The translations under genes and the position numbers were made by a program. From contig NZ_JFHD01000024.1 in assembly GCF_000698575.1 (NCBI RefSeq), positions 1 through 64,000 on the forward strand: a DNA stretch of 64,000 nucleotides, in the 5' to 3' direction. Below the pieces are notes generated by a model. The model was not told the DNA's origin. It searched no databases and was given only the letters and a program-made list of their open reading frames with translations. Shown here piece by piece: positions 1 to 7,983 of the stretch. The stretch is from Caballeronia zhejiangensis. Lineage in GTDB: Bacteria > Pseudomonadota > Gammaproteobacteria > Burkholderiales > Burkholderiaceae. Every line of letters begins with the position of its first letter. Positions within the stretch are counted from its first letter, which is position 1.

Positions 1-1
1 T

Positions 2-220
2 TATCTGTTCGTTGGCTCCGACAGCGGGGGCGAGCGGGCCGCCGCGATGTATAGCTTGATCGGAACGTGCAAGCTCAACGAAATTAACCCGCGTGCCTAC
101 CTGGAATACGTCCTGACCCACATCGCTGATCACAAGATCTCTCGCATCGACGAACTGCTACCCTGGAACGTGGCCGACAAGCTGAAACCAGCCAACCCGC
201 TCACACTATCAACCGGCTAG
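2..220 (+). mobile_element. IS66 family transposase (TnpC), C-terminal end, partial
   Basis: This is the 3' end of an open frame that enters from the left edge and stops at TAG 218-220 (72 residues visible). The residues SGGERAAAMYSLIGTCKLN and, later, RIDELLPWN match the conserved tail of IS66 transposases, which lies after the DDE catalytic core. The core itself is outside the window, so activity cannot be judged. No clear IS66 terminal inverted repeat is visible just downstream. It marks the left side of a mobile-element-rich, lower-GC island that also holds an IS66 OrfA scrap near 4.0-4.1 kb. Confidence 0.85.
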
Positions 221-239
221 ATCTAAATAGATTTGGATA

Positions 240-274
240 GATCGTGTCCATGATCGCCAATCGTGGGCACGATC
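240..274. other. Imperfect inverted repeat after the IS66 gene
   Basis: GATCGTGTCC pairs with GGGCACGATC (9 of 10 positions) around a loop of about 15 bases. It lies 20 bp after the transposase stop. It could be a weak terminator or part of the element's end, but no T-run follows, so its role is unproven. Confidence 0.25.
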
Positions 275-495
275 TCTCGTGATCGACACGAATTCCATCA
301 CGCCATCACCAACACCATCTTGCCTCACTCGCGCGCGCATGAGGACACGGCCCAGCCGAGCCGCTTACAAATAACACCGACTCGTAGCTTCTTGACTCTG
401 AGCGGCGTGGCCGCGCATCCAGCGCAACCGCCAGTGCGAAGCTCGGAATCAGCGTAGAACTTGTCTTTACATCCAAAGCTCACTGAGCGCGAGAG

Positions 496-1407
496 CTATA
501 GCAAATGCGCCTTGGCCACCGCGACTAAACCCTGATTCCAGTCCAAGGACGCAATCATGTTTTCGAGCAGTTCTTGGCCCATTTCGTTTTTTTCGTAATA
601 GTCTGGGCCTCGCTCGACAAGCCACTGTAGCGTGCGAGAGCAGTCGTGGCTCGACGCCAGCATCCATTCCTTCCGCTCTTCGTAGTGCCGCTGTCTAGCG
701 GCCTCGTACTCGTCTTCGCTACCTCCAAGGAACGCGAGGTCTTCACGCGCGTCCTTCTTTCGAATCATTATGTTGTCAATACGCCACTTTTGCAGGGCCT
801 CGGTAATTCCTTGATTGCCGACGACTGCGAAGTTGAAGCCTAAGCTTTCGATTGCGCCAGAGCGTTCAGCGTCGTTATTTTCAATCCCGTCTGAAATGAA
901 TTTACCAAATCTTGCCTCATATCCTTTCATTCCTCCTTCGAAGCGGCTTAGCCCGGTAAGGACAGCGGCAGCAACACGTGCGGTTCGAGCGTCCGCGACC
1001 CAAATGTCATCCAAAACATCGCATAGAAATTCACGGAGCATTTCTCGACGTCCTTCGTCTTTGCCTCCGCGAATTATTTCAGCTAAGCGTGCCGTGTTCG
1101 CGCGCTTGAAGTCCATTTCTTCCAAGATCAGGCGTAAGTCTCCTTTTTCCTTCACGAGAGGTAGCTTTTCGCTTAAAGGGATCGCCCGAAACACTTCTTG
1201 ATTGAGGGAAGTTCGATAGAGACGAGAGCGAAAATAGTTCTCGACGAAATTGGAAACGCCTTCAACCGCTTGGTTGGCAACAGGAGTCGCGAACGCCACA
1301 ACCCAGCCAAGTTCTGGGTTCTTTGCTGCCAAACCTAGTAAGCCATTTGAAAGTGATTGGCCCGCAACCTTGGTGACAGTTTTAAGGCGTTTCGGCTCAA
1401 GCTTCAC
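496..1407 (-). CDS. Hypothetical protein, 303 aa, unknown function
   Basis: An intact frame starting at GTG 1407, chosen because a near-perfect Shine-Dalgarno (GGAGGTGAT) lies about six bases upstream. The product is soluble and rich in charged residues. It has one hydrophobic stretch near residues 20-45 (GLLGLAAKNPELGWVVAFAT) that may be a short buried or amphipathic helix rather than a true membrane span. I recognise no family. Its neighbours are an IS66 remnant and a 760-bp stretch without genes, so there is no operon context. Base composition is lower in GC than the region beyond 12 kb, which suggests transfer. The good ribosome site and intact frame argue that it is expressed. The function remains unknown. 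Confidence 0.7.
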   Translation of the reverse strand: MKLEPKRLKTVTKVAGQSLSNGLLGLAAKNPELGWVVAFATPVANQAVEGVSNFVENYFRSRLYRTSLNQEVFRAIPLSEKLPLVKEKGDLRLILEEMDFKRANTARLAEIIRGGKDEGRREMLREFLCDVLDDIWVADARTARVAAAVLTGLSRFEGGMKGYEARFGKFISDGIENNDAERSGAIESLGFNFAVVGNQGITEALQKWRIDNIMIRKKDAREDLAFLGGSEDEYEAARQRHYEERKEWMLASSHDCSRTLQWLVERGPDYYEKNEMGQELLENMIASLDWNQGLVAVAKAHLL

Positions 1408-2167
1408 GGCATCACCTCCGAGCTAATGTTCTCTCAATCCTACCGTGAAGTCGTGTACCCGTTAAATTGTTTCTGTGGGGAGCACACCTAGGGAAAGCAG
1501 CGGGGTTGAGGGCTAGCGTGAAGGCTTGGACCACACTGGTTTAGCCATTTGTCGGGGATCGGACGTGGTCCAGCTGCCTTTCGCTTACGTCTTGGACCGA
1601 TAGAAACTTTTCACCGGCCTCGCATAGGACGATTTCGCACGAGCAAGGGATGCAGAGAACATGCTCGATCTACGCGAACCTCTTGTCGTCAACGGAGCAC
1701 CTCCTTCGCTTATGAGGTGCGCTACCTAGCCAACAATACATACGAGTCGTGACGTGCCAACGCGCGAAAACATTGCGCGTCGGCGTTCGTTAAAACAGAA
1801 CGCGCCGTTCTCAAGTCTCGAAGATGCGTTGCACGAGTGTTGATTTTCGCCCCTTCACGGACCCTGCGAAACCGCCCATCGACGCGTCTACAGTCGAACA
1901 ATCTTGTGAGTATTTCTGGACTTGCAGCAAACCTCATGTGTCGTCGGTGTCGCACTCAAGAAACAGGCTCACTTGGAGCGCTGCGATATGGACGGTCAGC
2001 GACTGCGTCCAAAAGACTGCGCGTTATCGGGCGGGTTGGAAGCGCCGGCTGTACCATGTTCAAACAGGGTCGACCGAAGAAAAACGAAGGGAAGACCGAC
2101 GCAGTGCTTCCCGCCACTATTCGCGCGCGCCCCCACGACTTCCATACACAATCTGTCGAGAAGAGAC
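1408..2167. other. Gene-poor stretch, 760 bp
   Basis: Several short overlapping frames exist on both strands here, but none has a convincing ribosome site or a recognisable motif. The first 40 bases hold the leader of the leftward hypothetical gene. The last 20 hold the ribosome site (AGAAGAGAC) of the broken BKACE gene. Nothing else is recognised. Confidence 0.5.
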
Positions 2168-2992
2168 ATGAACAAGCCCTGTATTATTTCGGTTGCCATC
2201 ACAGGATCACTGCCGCGCAAAAAAGACAACCCGGCAGTTCCCATTACAGTGATTTAGCAGGTCGAATCGACTCAAGCGGCGTTCGAGGCTGGTGCGACGC
2301 TTGTACACCTCCATGTGCGCAACGACGACGAGACGCCCACGTCGAATTCAGATCGATTCGCGCTGGTTCTGGAGGGAATCCGTAAGCACGCGCCAGGCAT
2401 GATTACACAGGTGTCCACCGGCGGTCGTTCCGGTGCCGGCAATGAGAGAGGAGCCATGCTTTCGTTGCGACCTGATATGGCGTCACTGGCGACGGGTTCC
2501 GTCAATTTACCGACTCGGGTCTACGACAATCCGCCGGACTTGATCAATTGGCTTGCCTCGGAGATGAAAGCCTACGGAATCAAGCCAGAAGTGGAGGCGT
2601 TCGACCTATCGATGATCTTCCACGCAGCTGCGATGCAGGCGGCAGGCGCCATCGTTGGTCCGTTGCACATCCAGTTCGTGATGGGCATTAAGAACGCAAT
2701 GCCAGTTGATCGCGAGGTGCTTGAGTTTTACGTGCGAACCCTACAGCGCCTCTCACCCGATGCAACTTGGACTGGCGCCGGCATCGGACGGCACCAAGTG
2801 ACGATGGCTCGGTGGTCTCTGGAGCTTGGAGGGCACTGTCGAACTGGGCTGGAGGACAACGTGCGAATGGACAAGAACACGCTTGCGCCGTCGAATGCAG
2901 CGCTCGTTCGTCAGATCGCTGAGCTCTGTCAAGAGCTTGGTCGTCCAGTTGCGACTGCCGCTCAAGCACGGGAAATTCTAAGCCTAAACTGA
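2168..2992 (+). pseudogene. Beta-keto acid cleavage enzyme (BKACE, DUF849) with an in-frame amber codon
   Basis: Reading from ATG 2168 gives MNKPCIISVAITGSLPRKKD, the typical BKACE start. The same frame runs to 2992 (274 codons) with VHLHVRND, VSTGGRSG, VEAFDLSMIF, IKNAMPVDREVLEF, GRHQVTMARW and GLEDNVRMDKNTLA, all family landmarks. BKACE enzymes condense a beta-keto acid with acetyl-CoA, giving acetoacetate and a new acyl-CoA, using a metal held by His residues such as those in HLHV. The only obvious defect is TAG at 2255-2257 (codon 30), where homologues usually have a Ser or Glu before the Gln. A ribosome site (AGAAGAG) precedes the start. Downstream re-initiation could only give an N-terminally truncated barrel. 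The rest of the frame looks undamaged, so the nonsense change is probably recent, or else a sequencing error. Confidence 0.85.
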
Positions 2993-3594
2993 GCGACTTC
3001 CGAAACAGAAACAGAGTAGGGAGGAAGGGGCGTGAGGCTCGGCGACGCATTTGAGCGTTGCCGCCTTCTTTGCATAGTTGCGCCTAGGGCGCCCTGCTCA
3101 ACCGTGGGCAATTCTAGCGATTGTTCGCGCACCGAAACCGAATTGGGTGAAAGAGACAAACTGGTGTAGCAGCCTCGACGCAATGCGAAGATGGCGGAGG
3201 CTTGGTTGTTGCAGCGCCTGGCAATGAAGGAGCGTTGCAGCTGGGTTTCCCTGTTGCGAGAGAACGGTTGTTTCGGCAGAAGCAATGGGCTGTTCTATGA
3301 CGTCCCCCAAGGATTGTTATCTTGGTCTGCTTGTCGGTATGTTGACAGTGGTCTCCACAGTGCCAGGCGGCTAATTTCGGGGAAGGAATAGGACGGCTAT
3401 GGCGTGTCTGGCAGTCGCAGCTAAGTGGCCTGTCCGAGGTCAGCTTGAGGAAATGCAGGTCTTTAGGATCACCTGAGAACAAGGCTCGGAACCGTTGCTA
3501 TGAGAGGATTGCTATACACCGCGTGTAGCTCGCTTGGACTGGAAGCGGCCCGGCAGGGCACGAGGGAGCTACCTTCCTAACACGAGGTCAAAAA
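2993..3594. other. Gene-poor stretch, 600 bp
   Basis: Only short overlapping frames on both strands, with no ribosome sites or motifs that I trust. The final bases (ACGAGGTCAAAAA) lead into the small frameshifted ORF that starts at 3595. Confidence 0.45.
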
Positions 3595-3820
3595 ATGAAA
3601 CGGTTTGTACTGTTGTTCATCGGAGACGGCGAGAAGCCGGCGGGCGATGTAAAACGCATCATGGCGCTCCCCGGACATCAAGGTAATTGATGCAGAGAAT
3701 GCCAACATGATGGTGGTTGAAGGGCCAGTTGATGTCCAAAGAAAGGTCAATAGAATGGCGAACTGGATAGCGAGTGAACAGACGGTCATTCCTAGCCCAC
3801 AACCACATCGTTATTTCTGA
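3595..3820 (+). pseudogene. Small frameshifted ORF, about 75 aa when restored
   Basis: From ATG 3595 the frame reads MKRFVLLFIGDGEKPAGDVKR and hits TGA at 3688-3690. Removing one C from the CCCC run at about 3669-3672 joins it to a second frame reading ALPDIKVIDAENANMMVVEG and ending at TGA 3818-3820. The restored product has about 75 residues in an alternating hydrophobic/charged pattern. This pattern, and the segment IDAENANMMVVEGP, resemble small propeptide/inhibitor-type folds of the I9 kind, but I cannot assign a family with confidence. A rho-independent terminator follows 20 bp downstream, which supports its having once been a real gene. Confidence 0.5.
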
Positions 3821-3840
3821 ACTTAATCGACATGATTGAA

Positions 3841-3866
3841 GAGGCCGCGTGTGCGGCCTTTTTTCA
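3841..3866 (+). terminator. Rho-independent terminator
   Basis: The stem GGCCGC / GCGGCC encloses a GTGT loop and is followed directly by TTTTTTC. It is placed 20 bp after the end of the small frameshifted ORF on the same strand. Confidence 0.75.
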
Positions 3867-4491
3867 TGCATCAAACAACATGCGATAACCCATGATTGAT
3901 CTCTAGGCGTGTCGCCGATACCATACACCAACGAGTTTTGAGGTTGGTTGGCGCGCACCATATAAATGGCGAACACCATCACGGATAGGGCAACGTAAGC
4001 CACGCGAATCAAACGCCCAAGTTCTCGCTGGATTTCAAGCGGCAGATCGTGAGGGCGGCGCTCGGTCCGGAGGCATCTGCCGCGCTCATCGCACTTGCGC
4101 ACGCCAGCAATGCCAACCTGCTGTTTAAATGGTGGGCTCCGCTATCGGGCAGACGACTGCGGTGTCCTGGCTCGTCATCAATTGAACGTGGTCAACGACC
4201 AGCGCGCGGTGAGCATTACCTCGTCAGAGAGCGCCATCGTTCAGGCTGTGGGCGCGGTTGACACCGCTCGACAAGGGTAAGCCTGTGAATCTGCCGCTGC
4301 GGACATATCCGCACTTCACCTGCTTCGGTGAGGTTAAAGGACGTTCCCGTGTAAAGCCGTTTTCACATCAAAATCCCAATACTCACACAACCGGTCGATC
4401 CATAGCCAGCGAAATGCCGGCTTCGCGGACATGTGGCCGCAATTTAAAGTCTCGCTATACGGTTCATCTTTAACTGCCAGCCCTCAGTACC
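3867..4491. other. Intergenic stretch with an IS66 OrfA scrap
   Basis: Apart from the OrfA remnant annotated separately (about 4003-4150), I see no gene here that I can support. A leftward frame between 4102 and 3659 has a hydrophobic patch, but it overlaps the OrfA remnant, the terminator and the small ORF, and so looks like a shadow. Confidence 0.45.
4003..4150 (+). mobile_element. IS66-family OrfA (TnpA) remnant
   Basis: One frame reads KFSLDFKRQIV, then ALIALAHASNANLLFKW. This is the helix-turn-helix core of the small IS66/IS3-type accessory protein, where FKRQIV and GxNANLLFKW are hallmark segments. No start codon or ribosome site remains upstream, and the frame drifts into unrelated sequence after about 4150. 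It is therefore a scrap left by an insertion or deletion event. It may come from the same insertion as the transposase tail at the left edge, but the 3.8 kb between them holds unrelated genes. Confidence 0.55.
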
Positions 4492-4872
4492 ATGACCCAC
4501 ACGCCCAAGCTCGCTTGCGAACAAGGCCACTATCAATACTGGACCACGAGCGATGTTTACACCTTTGCCGTCTTCAACACCCGGTCGGGATGTGAGGAGC
4601 AGGATATTGAATTGCGTGCAACCCCGAATTTTGAGCGCTGGGAACGGTTCGTTACAGCGTTTTTTGAGGCACTGAATCACGCTGGTGAATCCTTGGTTGC
4701 AATGCCCAATTTTCGACCCGTTGACCATGCGTTTTTACGACGTCGGCTTGCCGCTGGTTTCTTGAAAGACTACATCGAAGAAAAAGCCAAGCGTCACCAA
4801 GCGCTGGATGTGTTGCTAAAAAATGGCCTCACCTTCGATGAGGCGTGGGCAATGATAAATGGTGTACGCTAG
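4492..4872 (+). CDS. Hypothetical protein, 126 aa
   Basis: An intact frame from ATG 4492. The residues are well mixed and enriched in aromatic and acidic residues (YQYWTTSDVY, NFERWERFVTAFFEAL), which suggests a folded soluble domain. The C-terminal half is helical and charged (FLKDYIEEKAKRHQALDVLLKNG), ending in LTFDEAWAMINGVR. No signal peptide or membrane segment is visible and I recognise no family. The ribosome site is weak (CAGCCCTCAG), so expression is uncertain. It sits alone among mobile-element scraps in the lower-GC island. Confidence 0.5.
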   Translation: MTHTPKLACEQGHYQYWTTSDVYTFAVFNTRSGCEEQDIELRATPNFERWERFVTAFFEALNHAGESLVAMPNFRPVDHAFLRRRLAAGFLKDYIEEKAKRHQALDVLLKNGLTFDEAWAMINGVR

Positions 4873-5415
4873 CGACCGCTTGCTTTGCTTGGTGCTGTTT
4901 GTCAGCGACGGGCTATCCGGACTTTCATGTGGAAACCGCTTCGCACGCAGCTCCATCTCACTGAAGCTGCTCATGCACTGAAATACGAATCGGACACGCT
5001 TGAGTCGGCGGGACTACTTGCGGCTTGGCGAATCGTTCAGCATGCTCGCATACCAGCCCAAAAGGAGTAAATCACGCGACGCCCTCCGGATGTCTGTTTG
5101 GCCGGAGAACGTCTCCGGCCCCGACTCCGCGCTGCATTGACGTCGGCGTGCTGAAGATGCCCGGACTGCCGGCACTTGAACGTGACTGAGCGCTGCGGTT
5201 TTCGTCCACGTTTCCGCAGGCTGAATTCGGCTCGGATGGTTACACGGCGATGACCTTGGTGCAGCGAAACCCGAGACGCGATTAAAGTTTCCTAAGCTTT
5301 GCTTCTATGGATGTAAGTTTGCGACTGGCGGCTGTTGAAAAAATTTCGTGGAACACTTAAAAAATCATTAGACCAGCCGTTAACCTCTATAGATCAAACT
5401 CTATAGAAGGGATTC
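4873..5415. other. Gene-poor stretch with a hairpin and the leader of the next gene
   Basis: A perfect 9-bp stem (GGCCGGAGA / TCTCCGGCC) lies at 5100-5120 without a T-run. A frame at 4930-5070 (ATG, 46 residues, LTEAAHALKYESDTLESAGL) is possible as a small gene but has no ribosome site. The last 100 bp are AT-rich and probably hold the promoter of the gene at 5416; GGTTA-rich and TATAGA elements occur there, but I cannot fix -35/-10 boxes. Confidence 0.4.
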
Positions 5416-5814
5416 ATGGCGAAAATCTACTTGGTCGTCGTCAAACCCGATCACGTTGCATCTAGCGTTGTCGACACCGATCATCTTCCGGCAGGTGTAA
5501 ATTCAGATTTTGTTGAACATCCGTGGCAACAGGGTGCAGATATCATGACCTATCTCCAAGAGGATCTCGGCCGCACGGCGTCCTGCCTGGATGAATTGGC
5601 AAGTAACAACTTGAGCTTGAAAGCGAAGGAATTTTTCTCGAGTATCGCAAGCCTTTGGGAAAATCTCCCGCCACCTGCCGATGGAGGAGCCAAAGACGGT
5701 ATTTTTGCATGTATCGATACCGGAGAAAAGGAGAGTCACTTTCTCCGGACCTCACCAGAGGTGGCTTTAAAAATGTATCGGGATCTTCGCCAAATTCATC
5801 GACGAAACAAATAG
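5416..5814 (+). CDS. Hypothetical protein, 132 aa
   Basis: ATG 5416 follows a good ribosome site (AGAAGGGA). The product begins MAKIYLVVVKPDHV, a hydrophobic beta-strand-like start without a signal peptidase site, so it is probably cytoplasmic. The middle is helical (MTYLQEDLGRTASCLDELAS, LKAKEFFSSIASLWENLPP) and the C-terminus is basic. I do not recognise the family. The upstream 100 bp are AT-rich, which suggests its own promoter. It lies next to a decayed integrase on the opposite strand, so it may have arrived with that element. Confidence 0.65.
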   Translation: MAKIYLVVVKPDHVASSVVDTDHLPAGVNSDFVEHPWQQGADIMTYLQEDLGRTASCLDELASNNLSLKAKEFFSSIASLWENLPPPADGGAKDGIFACIDTGEKESHFLRTSPEVALKMYRDLRQIHRRNK

Positions 5815-5850
5815 TTATGTCTATCGTGCACCCACGGTGACTGCGCACGA

Positions 5851-6090
5851 TCAATACATGAGTTTGAAAGTCCGAGAACTTTGGGTCGCTTGCGGCGACG
5901 CTTCATAGATTCGTGTCGCCGCAATGTTTGTAACCCTAACCGATCCTGTATTTTTGTAATGTCTTCCCCATGTTCAAGCGAGTTTGTTGCCGCTGTTGCC
6001 CATAGCCTGTGAACGCCTAATCTCTGCACTTTAATCTGTACGCTTACGATGAACCTGCGACCGGAATTGGACATCAGCGTTTTTGACCGC
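5851..6090 (-). pseudogene. Tyrosine recombinase (phage-type integrase), C-terminal remnant, frameshifted
   Basis: On the minus strand one frame reads GVHRLWATAATNSLEHGEDI then TKIQDRLG, the HxLRATAATxxLExG.DI.xIQxxLGH block of tyrosine recombinases (here Leu-Trp replaces the usual Leu-Arg). A neighbouring frame continues with TNIAATRIYEASPQATQSSR and TFKLMY to a stop at 5851-5853. That block includes the RIY catalytic-tyrosine motif. The frame change falls near 5926-5940. Upstream of about 6090 no integrase sequence is recognised, so the N-terminal core-binding and the first catalytic Arg are gone. This is a dead integrase, and good evidence that the island was mobile. Confidence 0.75.
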
Positions 6091-6227
6091 CGGCTCAAAC
6101 AAAATGCACGGAAATCCAACCGCTCCACCATAATCGCTGCCGGCCTCGCATAGCAACGCCAGTTCAGGCAGCGAGTTACTTCGCTTTTGAGCCGGCCACG
6201 CAACACGCTGACGTCGCTTGTCGCTGA

Positions 6228-7460
6228 TCACTTGGTCGGACCGGCAGGAACGGAAAGACGACCAGCTATGCGATGCACTTTACTTCTTGGAGTTTTAAAA
6301 GCTGTTCCCGTCTCGGCGGACGAGATCAACGGTTTACTCGACGCCGAACTCGAAACAGCTTGCGCCTGTGCACGAGACGAGGCGCAGGAGACCAACCATC
6401 CCGAGATCAGTACAAGAGCGGCTGCCACTCCGATCACGCTCTCAATCACAAGCCATCTACGTTGTTTTTTTCGATATGCCGCGAGTTCCGCCACGGACTT
6501 TGCGGTTAGTTCGTTTGCCCGCGCAGCATCGACCTTTGCTGACATAAGCTGGAGTTTCAGAGCGTGCACGAAATTGCGCAATTCCTTCAACTCACCGCGG
6601 ATAGTTTGCGAGGAGGTTGCGAGTTGGTCTGCTCGTTCCTGCTGGGCTGTATTGGCCACTCTCAGTCCCGCCGCTTCCTGCTCCGCCTTATCGAGGAGCT
6701 TACGGGCGTGTTCACGCTCTGCCCGGAGGTCTGCATTTGCCGTGAGTAGCTTCTGTTCCAATCCCTGGACCAACACTTCAAGATAGGGTTTGGAGCGCCT
6801 GTCGCTGATCACGGTTCCTGCCAGAAAGTTGCCGGCCTTCTGAAGAGTGCTACATACCCAGGCAATATGCTTCTCCTCTCGATCCTTTGTGCTCTCATCT
6901 TCATATTGATATTTCGCGAAGTCAGGTAATTTGACTTCAACGACAGGCAACTCCAGCTCCCTTAAGCGCTTTTCCTTCTCTGCCGGCACGAAGTGCTGAT
7001 GATAGACCTCAACATATACTTCACCGGCCCACCGCATTGCCAGATCTGTCGGTGAAGTGAACCGTAGGTATGCATCAGCGAAGTAAGCGTTGCCATCACG
7101 CTCGATTTTCTTCTCTATTTCACCATGTTCAACACTGACTTTGTGACGGCCGAGGTCACCAAGCCTGAGCTCAGTTTCTGTCAGTCTCGCGATCGCTTTT
7201 TTGAATAGTAGATGTGACAGTGATTCACCCGGCCCACCTTTGGACTCGTCAGCTTTGTTTCGATATTTAAAAAATGTCGTGCCGCTCTTCAGAACCACGT
7301 GGTCCATTGGCAATCTCGCTCCCGACCTGTGCGGGCTCCAATATGTTTTGCCAAGCGGCTTGCCCCCATGCGGAATTCGCGCAATGCGTTCCTGACAAGC
7401 GCTCACATGGTCTGATCCAGTGGCATTTACATACGCCCAAGGGTGCTCTACATTAGCCAT
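6228..7460 (-). CDS. Putative CoiA-like nuclease-domain protein with coiled coil and C-terminal membrane anchor
   Basis: I chose ATG 7460 (410 aa) over an upstream TTG at 7571 because the protein's own composition starts there (MANVEHPWAYVNATGS). Residues about 70-200 carry GESLSHLLFKKAI, then NAYFADAYLRF and EVYVEVYHQHF. This E..H...K / AD / E-x-Y-H-x-H order resembles the CoiA-like PD-(D/E)xK nuclease family. Residues about 240-345 form a long coiled coil (LEQKLLTANADLRAEREHARK, KLLDKAEQEAAGL). One transmembrane segment follows (WLVIESVIGVAAALVLISGW) with a short, low-complexity Ser/Ala tail. The gene is alone on its strand, next to the integrase remnant. A membrane-tethered nuclease would suit a defence or conjugation-related role, but that is inference, and the nuclease assignment is tentative. 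Confidence 0.6.
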   Translation of the reverse strand: MANVEHPWAYVNATGSDHVSACQERIARIPHGGKPLGKTYWSPHRSGARLPMDHVVLKSGTTFFKYRNKADESKGGPGESLSHLLFKKAIARLTETELRLGDLGRHKVSVEHGEIEKKIERDGNAYFADAYLRFTSPTDLAMRWAGEVYVEVYHQHFVPAEKEKRLRELELPVVEVKLPDFAKYQYEDESTKDREEKHIAWVCSTLQKAGNFLAGTVISDRRSKPYLEVLVQGLEQKLLTANADLRAEREHARKLLDKAEQEAAGLRVANTAQQERADQLATSSQTIRGELKELRNFVHALKLQLMSAKVDAARANELTAKSVAELAAYRKKQRRWLVIESVIGVAAALVLISGWLVSCASSRAQAQAVSSSASSKPLISSAETGTAFKTPRSKVHRIAGRLSVPAGPTK

Positions 7461-7751
7461 CTTCTTATTCCGTACGTTCTGGCGCTTCACGCATTTATTT
7501 AGTTCACTCGACCTGAGGTCAATCGGATTGCTGACTACGCAATGTGCGCTTTGCAGGCGTTCGCGCTTCAATCCATTTTAAAAAACGGAACGAAGCTCGC
7601 GGACGTATTTCGACGCGGTTCGTCGTAGACTGAGTTCGGTTCGATAGGTCAGCGCCACCTACATTACATTAGTATGCTTATCGAATTGAGTGTTTATTAT
7701 TCCCGTGCAGACAAGAATCTTTCTTCTTAAAAGAAGACTGAGGAGCTCAAT

Positions 7752-7799
7752 ATGGCGTTATGCATATCGAATGCCCATGGTTCGTCAGTAGGCGGTTAG
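7752..7799 (+). CDS. Very short ORF (15 aa), possible leader peptide
   Basis: ATG 7752 follows AGGAGCTCAAT, a strong ribosome site at normal spacing, and the frame MALCISNAHGSSVGG stops at 7799. It lies between a 16-bp palindrome (7722-7737) and an 8-bp-stem hairpin (7810-7831). This arrangement resembles a leader peptide or a small toxin-like transcript, but no downstream structural gene follows on this strand. It may simply be chance. Confidence 0.25.
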   Translation: MALCISNAHGSSVGG

Positions 7800-7924
7800 C
7801 GCTTGAGTAGTCCCGTGGGCAAGCACGGGACCACGCCATCCGCCGGGTTGTAAGGCGTTACGCTCTGCGCTCTGGGCATTTTGAGCAGTCCTGGAGCGCA
7901 CCAGACGAGGATCGTCCCAAAAAC

Positions 7925-7949
7925 AAGGCACGACGAGAAGTCGTGCCTT
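7925..7949 (-). terminator. Rho-independent terminator of the leftward 217-aa gene
   Basis: AAGGCACGAC / GTCGTGCCTT form a perfect 10-bp stem around GAGAA. Read on the minus strand it is followed by GTTTTTGG. It lies 35 bp past the stop of the gene at 7984-8637. Confidence 0.7.
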
Positions 7950-7983
7950 ATCAAACCAGTAGAAGAGTTCTCTTCGCGAGTCG

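Larger units (their letters stand above)
7461..7983. other. Intergenic region with hairpins and a 15-codon ORF
   Basis: The 5' part is the leader of the leftward gene that starts at 7460. Two structured elements follow and are annotated separately: a short ORF at 7752 with a good ribosome site, and a terminator at 7925-7949. A perfect AT-rich palindrome (TCTTCTT-AA-AAGAAGA) sits at 7722-7737, and a GTCCCGTG/CACGGGAC hairpin at 7810-7831. Confidence 0.45.

Noticed and set aside
1837..2385. 182-codon rightward frame overlapping the BKACE start
   Set aside because: It is in a different frame from the well-conserved BKACE sequence and shows no family features.
3180..3290. Segment reading GGGLVVAAPGNEGALQLGFP, somewhat like an S8 peptidase core
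   Set aside because: Only one short resemblance, with stops on both sides and no Asp, His or Ser motif, so it is more likely chance.
3659..4102. Leftward frame with a hydrophobic patch (AYVALSVMVFAIYMVRAN)
   Set aside because: It overlaps the IS66 OrfA scrap, a terminator and the small frameshifted ORF, and no ribosome site or family match supports it.
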